Origin: Bacillota bacterium
GTDB taxonomy: Bacteria > Bacillota > Bacilli > Calditerricolales > Calditerricolaceae
DNA length: 6,899 nt
NCBI GenBank assembly: GCA_017577925.1
Contig: PKQU01000110.1
Location: 1 to 6,899 of the forward strand
Direction: 5' to 3'
Shown: piece by piece, positions 1 to 5,569 of the stretch
Position numbering within the stretch: the first letter of the stretch is position 1
How the letters are laid out: each line of letters starts with the position of its first letter
Translations under genes and position numbers: made by a program
Notes under the pieces: model-generated
Seen by the model: the letters and a program-made list of their open reading frames with translations, nothing else
Told to the model about the DNA's origin: nothing
The model's database searches: none

Positions 1-445
1 CCGGCCCGTCCGAAACCGCCGCCGACAGAAGCCGGTAGAGATCGGGGCTGTGCTTCTTGAGGTTGACGGGGCGAAACGCCCGATCCACCCACGCGTGCAC
101 CGTCTCCCCTTCGGCAATCGGTTGCGGGTGATCCGCGTGCCGAATCTCATAGACAAAGGTCAGGCGCACCGGGCCCCACCGGGTGAGAGCCGTGCGCACA
201 ATGAGCTCGTCATCGTAACGCGCCGGGGCGAGGTACCGGCACCGCGCTTCGAGCACGGGAAGCAGGAGACCCCGCGCTTCGATTTCGCGATACGGAACCA
301 CCGCGCGGATCCACTCGGTGCGCCCGATCTCAAACCACATCAGATAGTTGGCATAATAGGCCACGCCCATCTGATCGGTTTCGGCATAGCGCACCCGCAG
401 CGACGTTTCCGTCCACCGCACCCGGCTCTCCCCTGGCGTACGCAT
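1..445 (-). CDS. Acyl-CoA thioesterase, YbgC/4HBT hotdog-fold family (3' end cut by window edge)
   Basis: Reading the minus strand from ATG at 445 gives 148 residues with no stop before the window ends, so the C-terminus is missing. Residues about 16-47 carry the family's N-terminal signature: RVRYAETDQMGVAYYANY followed by a WFEIGRTEWIR helix. Asp24 in YAETDQMG corresponds to the catalytic aspartate of YbgC/4-hydroxybenzoyl-CoA thioesterases. The later strands (LTFVYEIRHAD, AEGETVHAWVD) fit the hotdog sheet. Family members are usually about 130-150 residues, so probably only a short tail is lost. A Shine-Dalgarno GGGAGGTG ends seven or fewer bases before the ATG. Such enzymes hydrolyse acyl-CoA thioesters in the cytoplasm; the chain length preferred here cannot be read from sequence. 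The gene starts 47 bp after pyk with no terminator or promoter seen between them, so it is probably co-transcribed with pfkA-pyk. Family is confident; substrate is unknown. Confidence 0.9.
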   Translation of the reverse strand, partial: MRTPGESRVRWTETSLRVRYAETDQMGVAYYANYLMWFEIGRTEWIRAVVPYREIEARGLLLPVLEARCRYLAPARYDDELIVRTALTRWGPVRLTFVYEIRHADHPQPIAEGETVHAWVDRAFRPVNLKKHSPDLYRLLSAAVSDGP

Positions 446-492
446 CAGTCCACCTCCCGTTGCCCGGATGGGCTTGGCGCCGCGGCAGCCGG

Positions 493-2247
493 TCACAGCA
501 CCTTGGCGTACCCGGCATAGATGTGCCCTCGCTCGGGATCAACCGTCACCACCATGCCGTCCTTCAACCGCTCGGTGGCGCCCTTTACGCCGACAACGAC
601 GGGAATGCCGAGGGAAAGCCCCACCACGGCCGCATGGGAGGTGAGCCCCCCTTCCTCGGTGATGACCGCCGTCGCCCGCTCGATGGCCGGCATCACGTCC
701 CGATCGGTGGCCACCGTGACGAGGATGGCCCCGTCGGTCATCTTGGCCAGCACCTCCTCCGCCGTCCGCCCAACGACTACCTTGCCTGTTACCGCTGTGC
801 GACCGATCCCCAGGCCCTTGGCCACGATGTCGCCGACGACGTGGATCTTCATCAGGTTGGTCGTCCCCGCCTCGCGCACCGGGACACCGCCCGTGATGAT
901 GACGAGGTCGCCGTGGCGCACCGCGCCGGAGGCCACCGCACAAGCGACCGACTCCTCCAGCATCTCGTCGGTCGTCGTCGCCGTCTGGCCGACGAGGGGG
1001 ATAACGCCCCACACCAAGGTGAGCTGCCGCTGCACCCGCTCGTGGGGGGTGACGGCGACAATGGGCGCCTTGGGACGATACTTGGCAATCACTCGGGCCG
1101 TGTATCCGCTTTCCGTCGGGGCGATAATCGCCGCCGCATTAAGGGCCACCGAGGCACCCGCCACCGCCTGGCCAATCGTCTCGGTGATCGTCTGCCCCTG
1201 AGCCGCCTTCTGTTTGGCCAACCACTCAGCGTAGGGCAGGGCTTGCTCGGTGCGCAAGGCGATGCGGGCCATCGTTTCCACGGCCTCGACGGGGTACTTG
1301 CCCGCCGCCGTCTCGCCGGAGAGCATCACCGCGTCGGTGCCGTCCAAGATGGCGTTGGCAACGTCACTGGTCTCCGCCCGCGTCGGCCGCGGGTTGCGCT
1401 GCATCGAGTCCAGCATCTGCGTCGCGGTGATGACCACCTTGCCGGCACGGTTGCACTTGGCGATCAGTTCCTTCTGCACCAGCGGCACTTCCTCGACCGG
1501 AATCTCCACGCCCAGGTCGCCGCGGGCCACCATGAGACCGTCGGCCACCTCGAGGATCTCGTCGACGTTGGCCACGCCCTCGCGGTTTTCAATCTTGGCG
1601 ATGATCTTGATGTCGGCACCGTGCCCTTCCAGAATCTCGCGAATCTCCAGCACGTCGGCCGCTTTACGGACGAAAGAGGCGGCGATGAAATCAACGCCCT
1701 GGGCGATGCCGAAACGGATGTCCGCGGCATCCTTCTCGGTGATGCCCGGCAGGCGCACCCGCACGCCGGGCACGTTGACCCCCTTGCGCGACTTGAGCTC
1801 CCCGCCGTTTTCCACCCGACAGCGGATCTCCGTTTCCGTCGTCTCCAGGACGGTAAGGGCGATCAGCCCGTCGTCGATGAGGATGGTGTCGCCGGGCTTC
1901 ACGTCACGGGGCAGCCCATCGTAGGTGATCGACACCCGCGTGGCATCGCCGGGCACGTCCTCGGTGGTCAGGGTGAAGATGTCTCCCTCACGCAGCGTCA
2001 CCGGCTCGTCCTTGAGCATGCCGGTACGGATTTCCGGCCCTTTCGTGTCGAGGAGGATGGCCACCGTCGCGCCCAGCTCGGCCGCTGCCCGGCGGATGTT
2101 CGCAATCCGCCGCGCATGCTCCTCGTGGGTGCCGTGGGAGAAGTTGAGCCGGGCCACGTTCATCCCCGCCTGGATGAGCCGTTTGAGCGTGGCCACGTCT
2201 TCGCTCGCCGGACCAATGGTGCAGACAATCTTCGTCTTGCGAATCAC
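493..2247 (-). CDS. pyk: Pyruvate kinase with C-terminal PEP-utilising domain
   Basis: The enzyme transfers phosphate from phosphoenolpyruvate to ADP, giving pyruvate and ATP, the last step of glycolysis. It is 584 residues from the chosen GTG, close to the 585 of Bacillus subtilis Pyk. Visible sites: Arg33 in VARLNFSHG, the start of the B domain after LLDTKGPEIRT (66-75), catalytic Lys218 and metal ligand Glu220 in IAKIEN, Asp244 in ARGDLGVEIP, and ITATQMLDSMQ (273-283). Residues about 480-584 form the extra domain typical of Bacillus-type enzymes, with GGLTSHAA and its His538 as in PEP-utilising swivelling domains. A longer reading starts at TTG 2265 and overlaps the pfkA stop, but it adds six unconserved residues and covers the purine-rich GGGGGAGGAG. 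That motif is better placed as the ribosome binding site for GTG 2247, where the family sequence (IRKTKIVCTIGPASE) begins. It lies 14 bp after pfkA and is almost certainly in the same operon. Confidence 0.97.
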   Translation of the reverse strand: MIRKTKIVCTIGPASEDVATLKRLIQAGMNVARLNFSHGTHEEHARRIANIRRAAAELGATVAILLDTKGPEIRTGMLKDEPVTLREGDIFTLTTEDVPGDATRVSITYDGLPRDVKPGDTILIDDGLIALTVLETTETEIRCRVENGGELKSRKGVNVPGVRVRLPGITEKDAADIRFGIAQGVDFIAASFVRKAADVLEIREILEGHGADIKIIAKIENREGVANVDEILEVADGLMVARGDLGVEIPVEEVPLVQKELIAKCNRAGKVVITATQMLDSMQRNPRPTRAETSDVANAILDGTDAVMLSGETAAGKYPVEAVETMARIALRTEQALPYAEWLAKQKAAQGQTITETIGQAVAGASVALNAAAIIAPTESGYTARVIAKYRPKAPIVAVTPHERVQRQLTLVWGVIPLVGQTATTTDEMLEESVACAVASGAVRHGDLVIITGGVPVREAGTTNLMKIHVVGDIVAKGLGIGRTAVTGKVVVGRTAEEVLAKMTDGAILVTVATDRDVMPAIERATAVITEEGGLTSHAAVVGLSLGIPVVVGVKGATERLKDGMVVTVDPERGHIYAGYAKVL

Positions 2248-2251
2248 CGCG

Positions 2252-2261
2252 CTCCTCCCCC
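2252..2261 (-). promoter_or_regulatory. Ribosome binding site of pyk
   Basis: GGGGGAGGAG on the minus strand lies immediately after the pfkA stop codon and four bases before GTG 2247 (six from the GGAGG core). It supports GTG 2247 over the upstream TTG at 2265, which would place this motif inside the coding sequence. Confidence 0.75.
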
Positions 2262-3221
2262 TCAAATCGACAGAATCCGCGCCAAATGGTACATCGAAAG
2301 GTCAACGGTATGCGTCTGCGCGAGGGCCTCGGCGATGTCCAGGTTGACGAGCCGGTTGTTCCGGATGGCCACCATGCGACCGGAACGGCCTTGAAGCAGC
2401 AGGTCGACGGCCATGGCCCCCATGCGGCTGGCCAGGACACGGTCAAAGGCCGTTGGCGAGCCGCCGCGCTGGATGTGGCCCAGCACGGTAACGCGCGTTT
2501 CGAAACCGGTGCGGGCGGCGATTTCACGGGCGATGTCCACTCCGCTGCCCACGCCCTCGGCGACGAGGATAATGCTGTGCTTCTTGCCGCGCCGGTGGCC
2601 GCGCTGGAGCCGTTCGACGATGTCGTCCAGGTTATAGGGTTCCTCCGGGATGAGAATCGATTCGGCGCCGTCGGCCAAGCCCGCCCACAGGGCGATGTCG
2701 CCGGCGTGGCGCCCCATCACCTCGACCACGTAGGTCCGTTCGTGGGATGTTGCCGTGTCGCGGATCTTGTCGATGGCCTGGATCACGGTGTTGACCGCGG
2801 TGTCGAAGCCGATGGTGAAATCGGTGCCGGGAATGTCGTTGTCGATGGTCCCGGGAACGCCGATGGTGCAGATGCCCCGCGCGTGCAGCCCCAAGGCGCC
2901 ACGGAACGAGCCGTCCCCGCCGATCACAACCAGCCCTTCGATGCCGCGGGCGCGAAGCTGCGCGACGGCCTTCTCCTGCCCCTCCGGCGTCTTGAACTCC
3001 TCGCAGCGGGCGCTGTAGAGAATCGTTCCGCCGCGGTGGATGATGTCGCCCACGCTTCCGACATCCATCGGACGGATATCCCCTTCGATCAGCCCACGGT
3101 AGCCGTGGTAGACACCGAACACCTCCACCTTGTGGTACAGCGCCTTGCGCACGACGGCCCGGATCGCCGCGTTCATGCCCGGGGCGTCGCCGCCGCTCGT
3201 CAGGACGGCGATGCGCTTCAC
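2262..3221 (-). CDS. pfkA: ATP-dependent 6-phosphofructokinase
   Basis: PfkA phosphorylates fructose 6-phosphate with ATP to fructose 1,6-bisphosphate, the committed step of glycolysis. From GTG 3221 the protein is 319 residues, exactly the Bacillus/Geobacillus length. The classical residues then fall at their known numbers: Asp12 in TSGGDAPG, Arg72, GGDGS at 101-105 with Mg-binding Asp103, catalytic Asp127 in PGTIDNDIPGTD, Arg154, Arg162, Glu187, Arg211, Lys213, Arg243, His249 and Arg252. The last group includes the substrate site and the allosteric ADP/PEP site. The protein should therefore be a normal, allosteric homotetramer. A start at GTG 3230 would add only three residues and would sit two bases from AAGGAG, so 3221 is preferred. 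A terminator separates it from accA upstream. No clear sigma-A promoter was found in the 138 bp before the start. pyk follows directly. Confidence 0.97.
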   Translation of the reverse strand: MKRIAVLTSGGDAPGMNAAIRAVVRKALYHKVEVFGVYHGYRGLIEGDIRPMDVGSVGDIIHRGGTILYSARCEEFKTPEGQEKAVAQLRARGIEGLVVIGGDGSFRGALGLHARGICTIGVPGTIDNDIPGTDFTIGFDTAVNTVIQAIDKIRDTATSHERTYVVEVMGRHAGDIALWAGLADGAESILIPEEPYNLDDIVERLQRGHRRGKKHSIILVAEGVGSGVDIAREIAARTGFETRVTVLGHIQRGGSPTAFDRVLASRMGAMAVDLLLQGRSGRMVAIRNNRLVNLDIAEALAQTHTVDLSMYHLARILSI

Positions 3222-3226
3222 GCCGA

Positions 3227-3238
3227 TCACCTCTCCTT
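3227..3238 (-). promoter_or_regulatory. Ribosome binding site of pfkA
   Basis: AAGGAGAGGTGA precedes pfkA. Its second half, GAGGTGA, matches the anti-Shine-Dalgarno well and ends five bases before GTG 3221. For the alternative GTG 3230 only AAGGAG would be available, with a two-base spacer, so this site decides the start. Confidence 0.7.
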
Positions 3239-3256
3239 ATTTCTCTGATTTCTCTG
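3239..3256. repeat. 9-bp perfect tandem repeat in the pfkA leader
   Basis: The nine-base unit ATTTCTCTG (CAGAGAAAT on the transcribed-sense minus strand) occurs twice in direct succession just upstream of the pfkA ribosome binding site. It makes the leader purine-rich and little structured, which may help ribosome access, but it may also be a chance slippage duplication. No function is shown by the sequence. Confidence 0.8.
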
Positions 3257-3302
3257 AGATGCACGAGCCTGCCATACGAAACGGCCGTGTGACCACGATG
3301 AT

Positions 3303-3319
3303 GGTACACCCATTGTACC
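3303..3319. repeat. Perfect inverted repeat GGTACA-N5-TGTACC, possible operator
   Basis: Two six-base arms, GGTACA and TGTACC, are perfect reverse complements around a five-base spacer (CCCAT on the plus strand). The dyad lies between the accA terminator and pfkA. It overlaps TACAAT on the minus strand, which resembles a -10 box, but no -35-like hexamer lies 16-18 bases before it. The dyad could be a repressor operator or a small RNA hairpin. It does not match the cre consensus of CcpA, and I recognise no specific regulator for it. Confidence 0.5.
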
Positions 3320-3320
3320 G

Positions 3321-3352
3321 AAAAAGCTTCCCGCACGGCTACGGGAAGCTTT
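3321..3352 (-). terminator. Rho-independent terminator after accA
   Basis: On the minus strand AAAGCTTCCCG and CGGGAAGCTTT form an 11-bp perfect stem around an 8-base loop, and the 3' arm runs into TTTTT. The stem begins only a few bases after the accA stop codon. The U run is short and partly inside the stem, so termination may be incomplete and let some transcription reach pfkA. Read on the plus strand, the run after the stem is weak (TTTCTC), so the direction is most likely that of accA. Confidence 0.8.
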
Positions 3353-3359
3353 CTCGGGA

Positions 3360-4334
3360 TCAGCGATCAGCCATCCCCACCAGGGACGTGAAGACGCCCA
3401 ACCGCCGATATTTTTCGTACCGGTCCTCGATCAGCTCCTCCGGACTGAGGCGCATCAGCTCGTCGAGGGCCTTCGCGATCACCTCGCCGAGGCGCTGGGC
3501 CGTCCAGTCGACGTCCCGGTGCGCCCCGCCCATCGGTTCGGGGATGATCCCGTCGATGACCCCCATTTCCAGCAGGTCTTGAGCGGTGATCTTCATCGTC
3601 TCCGCGGCCCGCTGCGCCTGAGAGGCATCCTTCCACAGCAGGGCGGCCGCCCCTTCCGGAGAAATGACCGAGTAGAAGCTGTTCTCCAGCATGTACAGCC
3701 GGTTGCCCACGCCGAGGGCCAGCGCCCCGCCGCTTCCACCCTCGCCCGTCACCACACAGATGATGGGCACGCGAAGCGCCGCCATCTCGCGCAGGTTGCG
3801 GGCGATGGCCTCGCTCTGCCCGCGCTCTTCGGCGGCCATGCCGGGGTAGGCGCCGGGTGTGTTGATGAAGCAAAGGATCGGGCGCCCGAACTTGTCGGCC
3901 TGCTGCATGAGCCGCAGCGCTTTGCGGTAACCCTCGGGATGGGGCATGCCGAAGTTGCGGGCGATGTTCTCCTTCGTGTCTTTGCCCTTCTGGTGCCCGA
4001 CGACGGTGACCGGAATACCGCGGAACTTGCCAATGCCGCCCACAATGGCCGGATCGTCACCAAACACGCGATCGCCGTGCAGCTCGACAAAGTCGTCAAG
4101 CAGGCGCTCGATGAAATCCAGTGTGGTGGGCCGACCCGGATGGCGGGCAATCTGCACCTTCTGCCACGGGGTCAGATTGCCGTAAATCTCCTGCTCCAGC
4201 TCGCGCAGCTTCTCCTCCAAGCGGGCAATCTCCTGGGACAAATCAAGGGCCTTTTCCTCCGAAAAGGCGCGCAGCTCGGCAATCTTGCGGCGAAGCTCCA
4301 CGAGCGGCTGTTCAAAAGGCAGTTCCCCGCTCAC
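3360..4334 (-). CDS. accA: Acetyl-CoA carboxylase carboxyltransferase subunit alpha
   Basis: AccA pairs with AccD to form the alpha2-beta2 carboxyltransferase, which moves CO2 from carboxybiotin on BCCP to acetyl-CoA, giving malonyl-CoA for fatty acid synthesis. The protein has 324 residues, normal for Bacillales. Residues about 9-52 are a charged helical coiled-coil segment, as in the family. The crotonase-like core carries INTPGAYPGMAAEERGQ (157-173) and VVTGEGGSGGA (194-204), the glycine-rich loops that form the oxyanion pockets, and later SVISPEGAAALLW. The start is GTG and shares the four bases GTGA with the accD stop. An AGGAGGG seven bases upstream supports it. The overlap implies translational coupling and equal subunit supply. 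A terminator follows the stop at once, closing this unit. The biotin carboxylase and BCCP genes are not in the window. Confidence 0.97.
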   Translation of the reverse strand: MSGELPFEQPLVELRRKIAELRAFSEEKALDLSQEIARLEEKLRELEQEIYGNLTPWQKVQIARHPGRPTTLDFIERLLDDFVELHGDRVFGDDPAIVGGIGKFRGIPVTVVGHQKGKDTKENIARNFGMPHPEGYRKALRLMQQADKFGRPILCFINTPGAYPGMAAEERGQSEAIARNLREMAALRVPIICVVTGEGGSGGALALGVGNRLYMLENSFYSVISPEGAAALLWKDASQAQRAAETMKITAQDLLEMGVIDGIIPEPMGGAHRDVDWTAQRLGEVIAKALDELMRLSPEELIEDRYEKYRRLGVFTSLVGMADR

Positions 4335-5233
4335 GAGCCGACCCTCCTCACCTGGTGAAGATCGAGCAGCTTGGCCAGCGTGGCGCGCATTTCCTTGCGG
4401 TGCACGACGAGGTCGAGCTGGCCGTGCTTGAGCAGAAACTCCGCCGTCTGGAAATCGTCGGGCAGCTTCTGCCGAATGGTCTGCTCGATGATGCGCCGCC
4501 CCGCAAAGCCGATCAGCGCGCCGGGCTCGGCGATGTTGATGTCGCCGAGGGAGGCGAAGCTGGCCGACACGCCGCCGGTCGTCGGGTTGGTCAGGACGCT
4601 GATGAACAGGAGCCCCTCGCGGTGGAAACGAGCCAGGGCCGCCGATGTCTTGGCCATCTGCATCAGGCTGAGCACGCCTTCCTGCATGCGTGCCCCGCCG
4701 GATGCGGAAAAGAGGAGGAGGGGAAGGCGCTTCTCCGTGGCCCGCTCGATGGCGCGGGTGATCTTTTCCCCCACAACCGATCCCATGCTGCCCATGATGA
4801 ATCGGCTGTCCATCACGCCGATGACGACCGCGAAGCCGTCAATCGTGCCTTCCCCGGTCACCACCGCTTCGCGCAGGCCCGACTGGGCTTGGGACTTGGC
4901 CAGCTTGTCGGGATAGCCGGGAAAGCCCAGGGGGTCTTCCGATACCAGGTCGGCATCGTACTCCACAAACGATCCCTCGTCGAGCGTAATGCGAATCCGC
5001 TCCGGTGCAGACAGGGCAAAGTGGTAATCGCATCCCCGACAGACCTTCAGGTTTTTGTCCAGTTCCTTGACATATGTGATCGTGCCGCAGCGGTCGCACT
5101 TGATGAGCAACCCCTCGGGAATCTCCCGCCGTTCCTCGCGCGCCGCCGCGTCGGCCGCGTCTTCCCGGCGCACAGGCTGCACGCCGGGCAGCGTAGCGTA
5201 CCGCTTCCGTTTCCCAAACCAGTCCTTGAACAC
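4331..5233 (-). CDS. accD: Acetyl-CoA carboxylase carboxyltransferase subunit beta
   Basis: AccD is the zinc-containing beta subunit of the carboxyltransferase. From GTG 5233 it has 300 residues. A four-cysteine zinc ribbon is visible: C46-x2-C49-x15-C65-x2-C68 (KCDRCG to VCRGCDYHF). It is followed by the crotonase-like core with SASGGARMQEG (176-186) and LTNPTTGGVSASFASLGD (214-231), which binds acetyl-CoA. The N-terminal FKDWFGKRKRYATL is the usual beginning of Bacillus-type AccD. The frame is open to ATG 5269, overlapping the previous stop, but those twelve extra residues are not family-like and lack a ribosome binding site, while AGGTGGGG lies seven bases before GTG 5233. Residues about 20-38 form an Ala/Arg/Glu-rich stretch, making the linker before the zinc ribbon somewhat longer than in B. 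subtilis. It follows the 61-residue gene by 32 bp and overlaps accA. Confidence 0.96.
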   Translation of the reverse strand: MFKDWFGKRKRYATLPGVQPVRREDAADAAAREERREIPEGLLIKCDRCGTITYVKELDKNLKVCRGCDYHFALSAPERIRITLDEGSFVEYDADLVSEDPLGFPGYPDKLAKSQAQSGLREAVVTGEGTIDGFAVVIGVMDSRFIMGSMGSVVGEKITRAIERATEKRLPLLLFSASGGARMQEGVLSLMQMAKTSAALARFHREGLLFISVLTNPTTGGVSASFASLGDINIAEPGALIGFAGRRIIEQTIRQKLPDDFQTAEFLLKHGQLDLVVHRKEMRATLAKLLDLHQVRRVGS

Positions 5234-5240
5234 GTTTACA

Positions 5241-5248
5241 CCCCACCT
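5241..5248 (-). promoter_or_regulatory. Ribosome binding site of accD
   Basis: AGGTGGGG lies seven bases before GTG 5233. It decides the accD start against the upstream in-frame ATG 5269, which has no purine-rich motif ahead of it. Confidence 0.7.
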
Positions 5249-5265
5249 GCGACACTCGGCGCCCT

Positions 5266-5451
5266 TCATTCGTGAAGAATGGCGCTGAGCACCTCTTGGA
5301 CTTCTCGCACTTCGGAGCCGGGAACGAGCACTTCGTATTGCTTCGACACCCCGCTGGGGCGAATCTTCACCAGAAACCCCTCTTCTTCAAGCCGCTGTTT
5401 GATCCGCTCGGCCGCCTTTTCGCTGGGCGCAATATAGATCACGGTCCACAT
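5266..5451 (-). CDS. Conserved-looking 61-residue protein of unknown function
   Basis: The protein is small, soluble and without a signal peptide or membrane segment. Its predicted pattern is strand (WTVIYIA, 2-8), amphipathic helix (SEKAAERIKQRLEEEG), strand (FLVKIRP), strand (QYEVLVPG, 38-45), helix (EVREVQEVLSAIL). This beta-alpha-beta-beta-alpha layout resembles a small ferredoxin-like or DUF2007-like (putative signal-transducing) domain. From memory, similar short proteins in Bacillales near accD are often labelled glutamate decarboxylase. That name cannot be right here, since the chain is far too short and has no PLP-binding lysine motif. AAGGAGG lies seven bases before the ATG, and a good promoter sits upstream. 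It is the first gene of the apparent accDA transcript, so a role near acetyl-CoA carboxylase is possible but only inferred from position. It is almost surely a real gene; its function is unknown. Confidence 0.85.
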   Translation of the reverse strand: MWTVIYIAPSEKAAERIKQRLEEEGFLVKIRPSGVSKQYEVLVPGSEVREVQEVLSAILHE

Positions 5452-5472
5452 GGGGGTTCCTCCTTCACCTGC

Positions 5473-5498
5473 CGCAACTCGGCTTCGTCTTCGTTGCG
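5473..5498 (-). promoter_or_regulatory. Inverted repeat in the leader of the small gene/accDA unit
   Basis: CGCAAC and GTTGCG are perfect complements separated by 14 bases, lying between the predicted transcription start and the ribosome binding site. In RNA this is a six-pair stem with a large loop, ending seven bases before AAGGAGG. It may modestly affect translation initiation or serve as a protein-binding dyad. It is weak evidence for regulation and could be chance. Confidence 0.3.
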
Positions 5499-5521
5499 CT
5501 GTGCGCGATCACATCATATCT

Positions 5522-5550
5522 ATTATTTGGACCGCGCCGCCATCCGTCAA
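5522..5550 (-). promoter_or_regulatory. Sigma-A-type promoter for the 61-residue gene-accD-accA unit
   Basis: On the minus strand TTGACG (5550-5545, five of six matches to TTGACA) and AATAAT (5527-5522, five of six to TATAAT) are separated by exactly 17 bases. The region downstream of the spacer is AT-rich in an otherwise GC-rich window. Transcription would start near 5515, giving a leader of about 65 bases before the ATG at 5451. No terminator is seen after the malic enzyme gene, so read-through from there may add to this promoter. Confidence 0.75.
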
Positions 5551-5569
5551 GGAAAAGCGGACGAAGGAC

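Noticed and set aside
446..492. Possible terminator between pyk and the thioesterase, with CCGCGG and GGCGCC palindromes
   Set aside because: The palindromes are short, have no loop or following T run, and the region is simply GC-rich.
50..520. A 156-residue open frame on the plus strand at the left edge
   Set aside because: It is the antisense shadow of the thioesterase, whose minus-strand translation shows a clear YbgC signature and catalytic Asp.
460..2394. A 644-residue open frame on the plus strand opposite pyk
   Set aside because: Its codons are the exact reverse complements of the pyk codons. Its product is a low-complexity Arg/His/Gly/Asp-rich chain with no recognisable domain, and pyk on the other strand is fully conserved.
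3231..3359. CcpA (cre) or FapR operator upstream of pfkA
   Set aside because: Neither the cre pattern nor the FapR TTAGTA-type dyad could be found; the dyad that is present has a different sequence.
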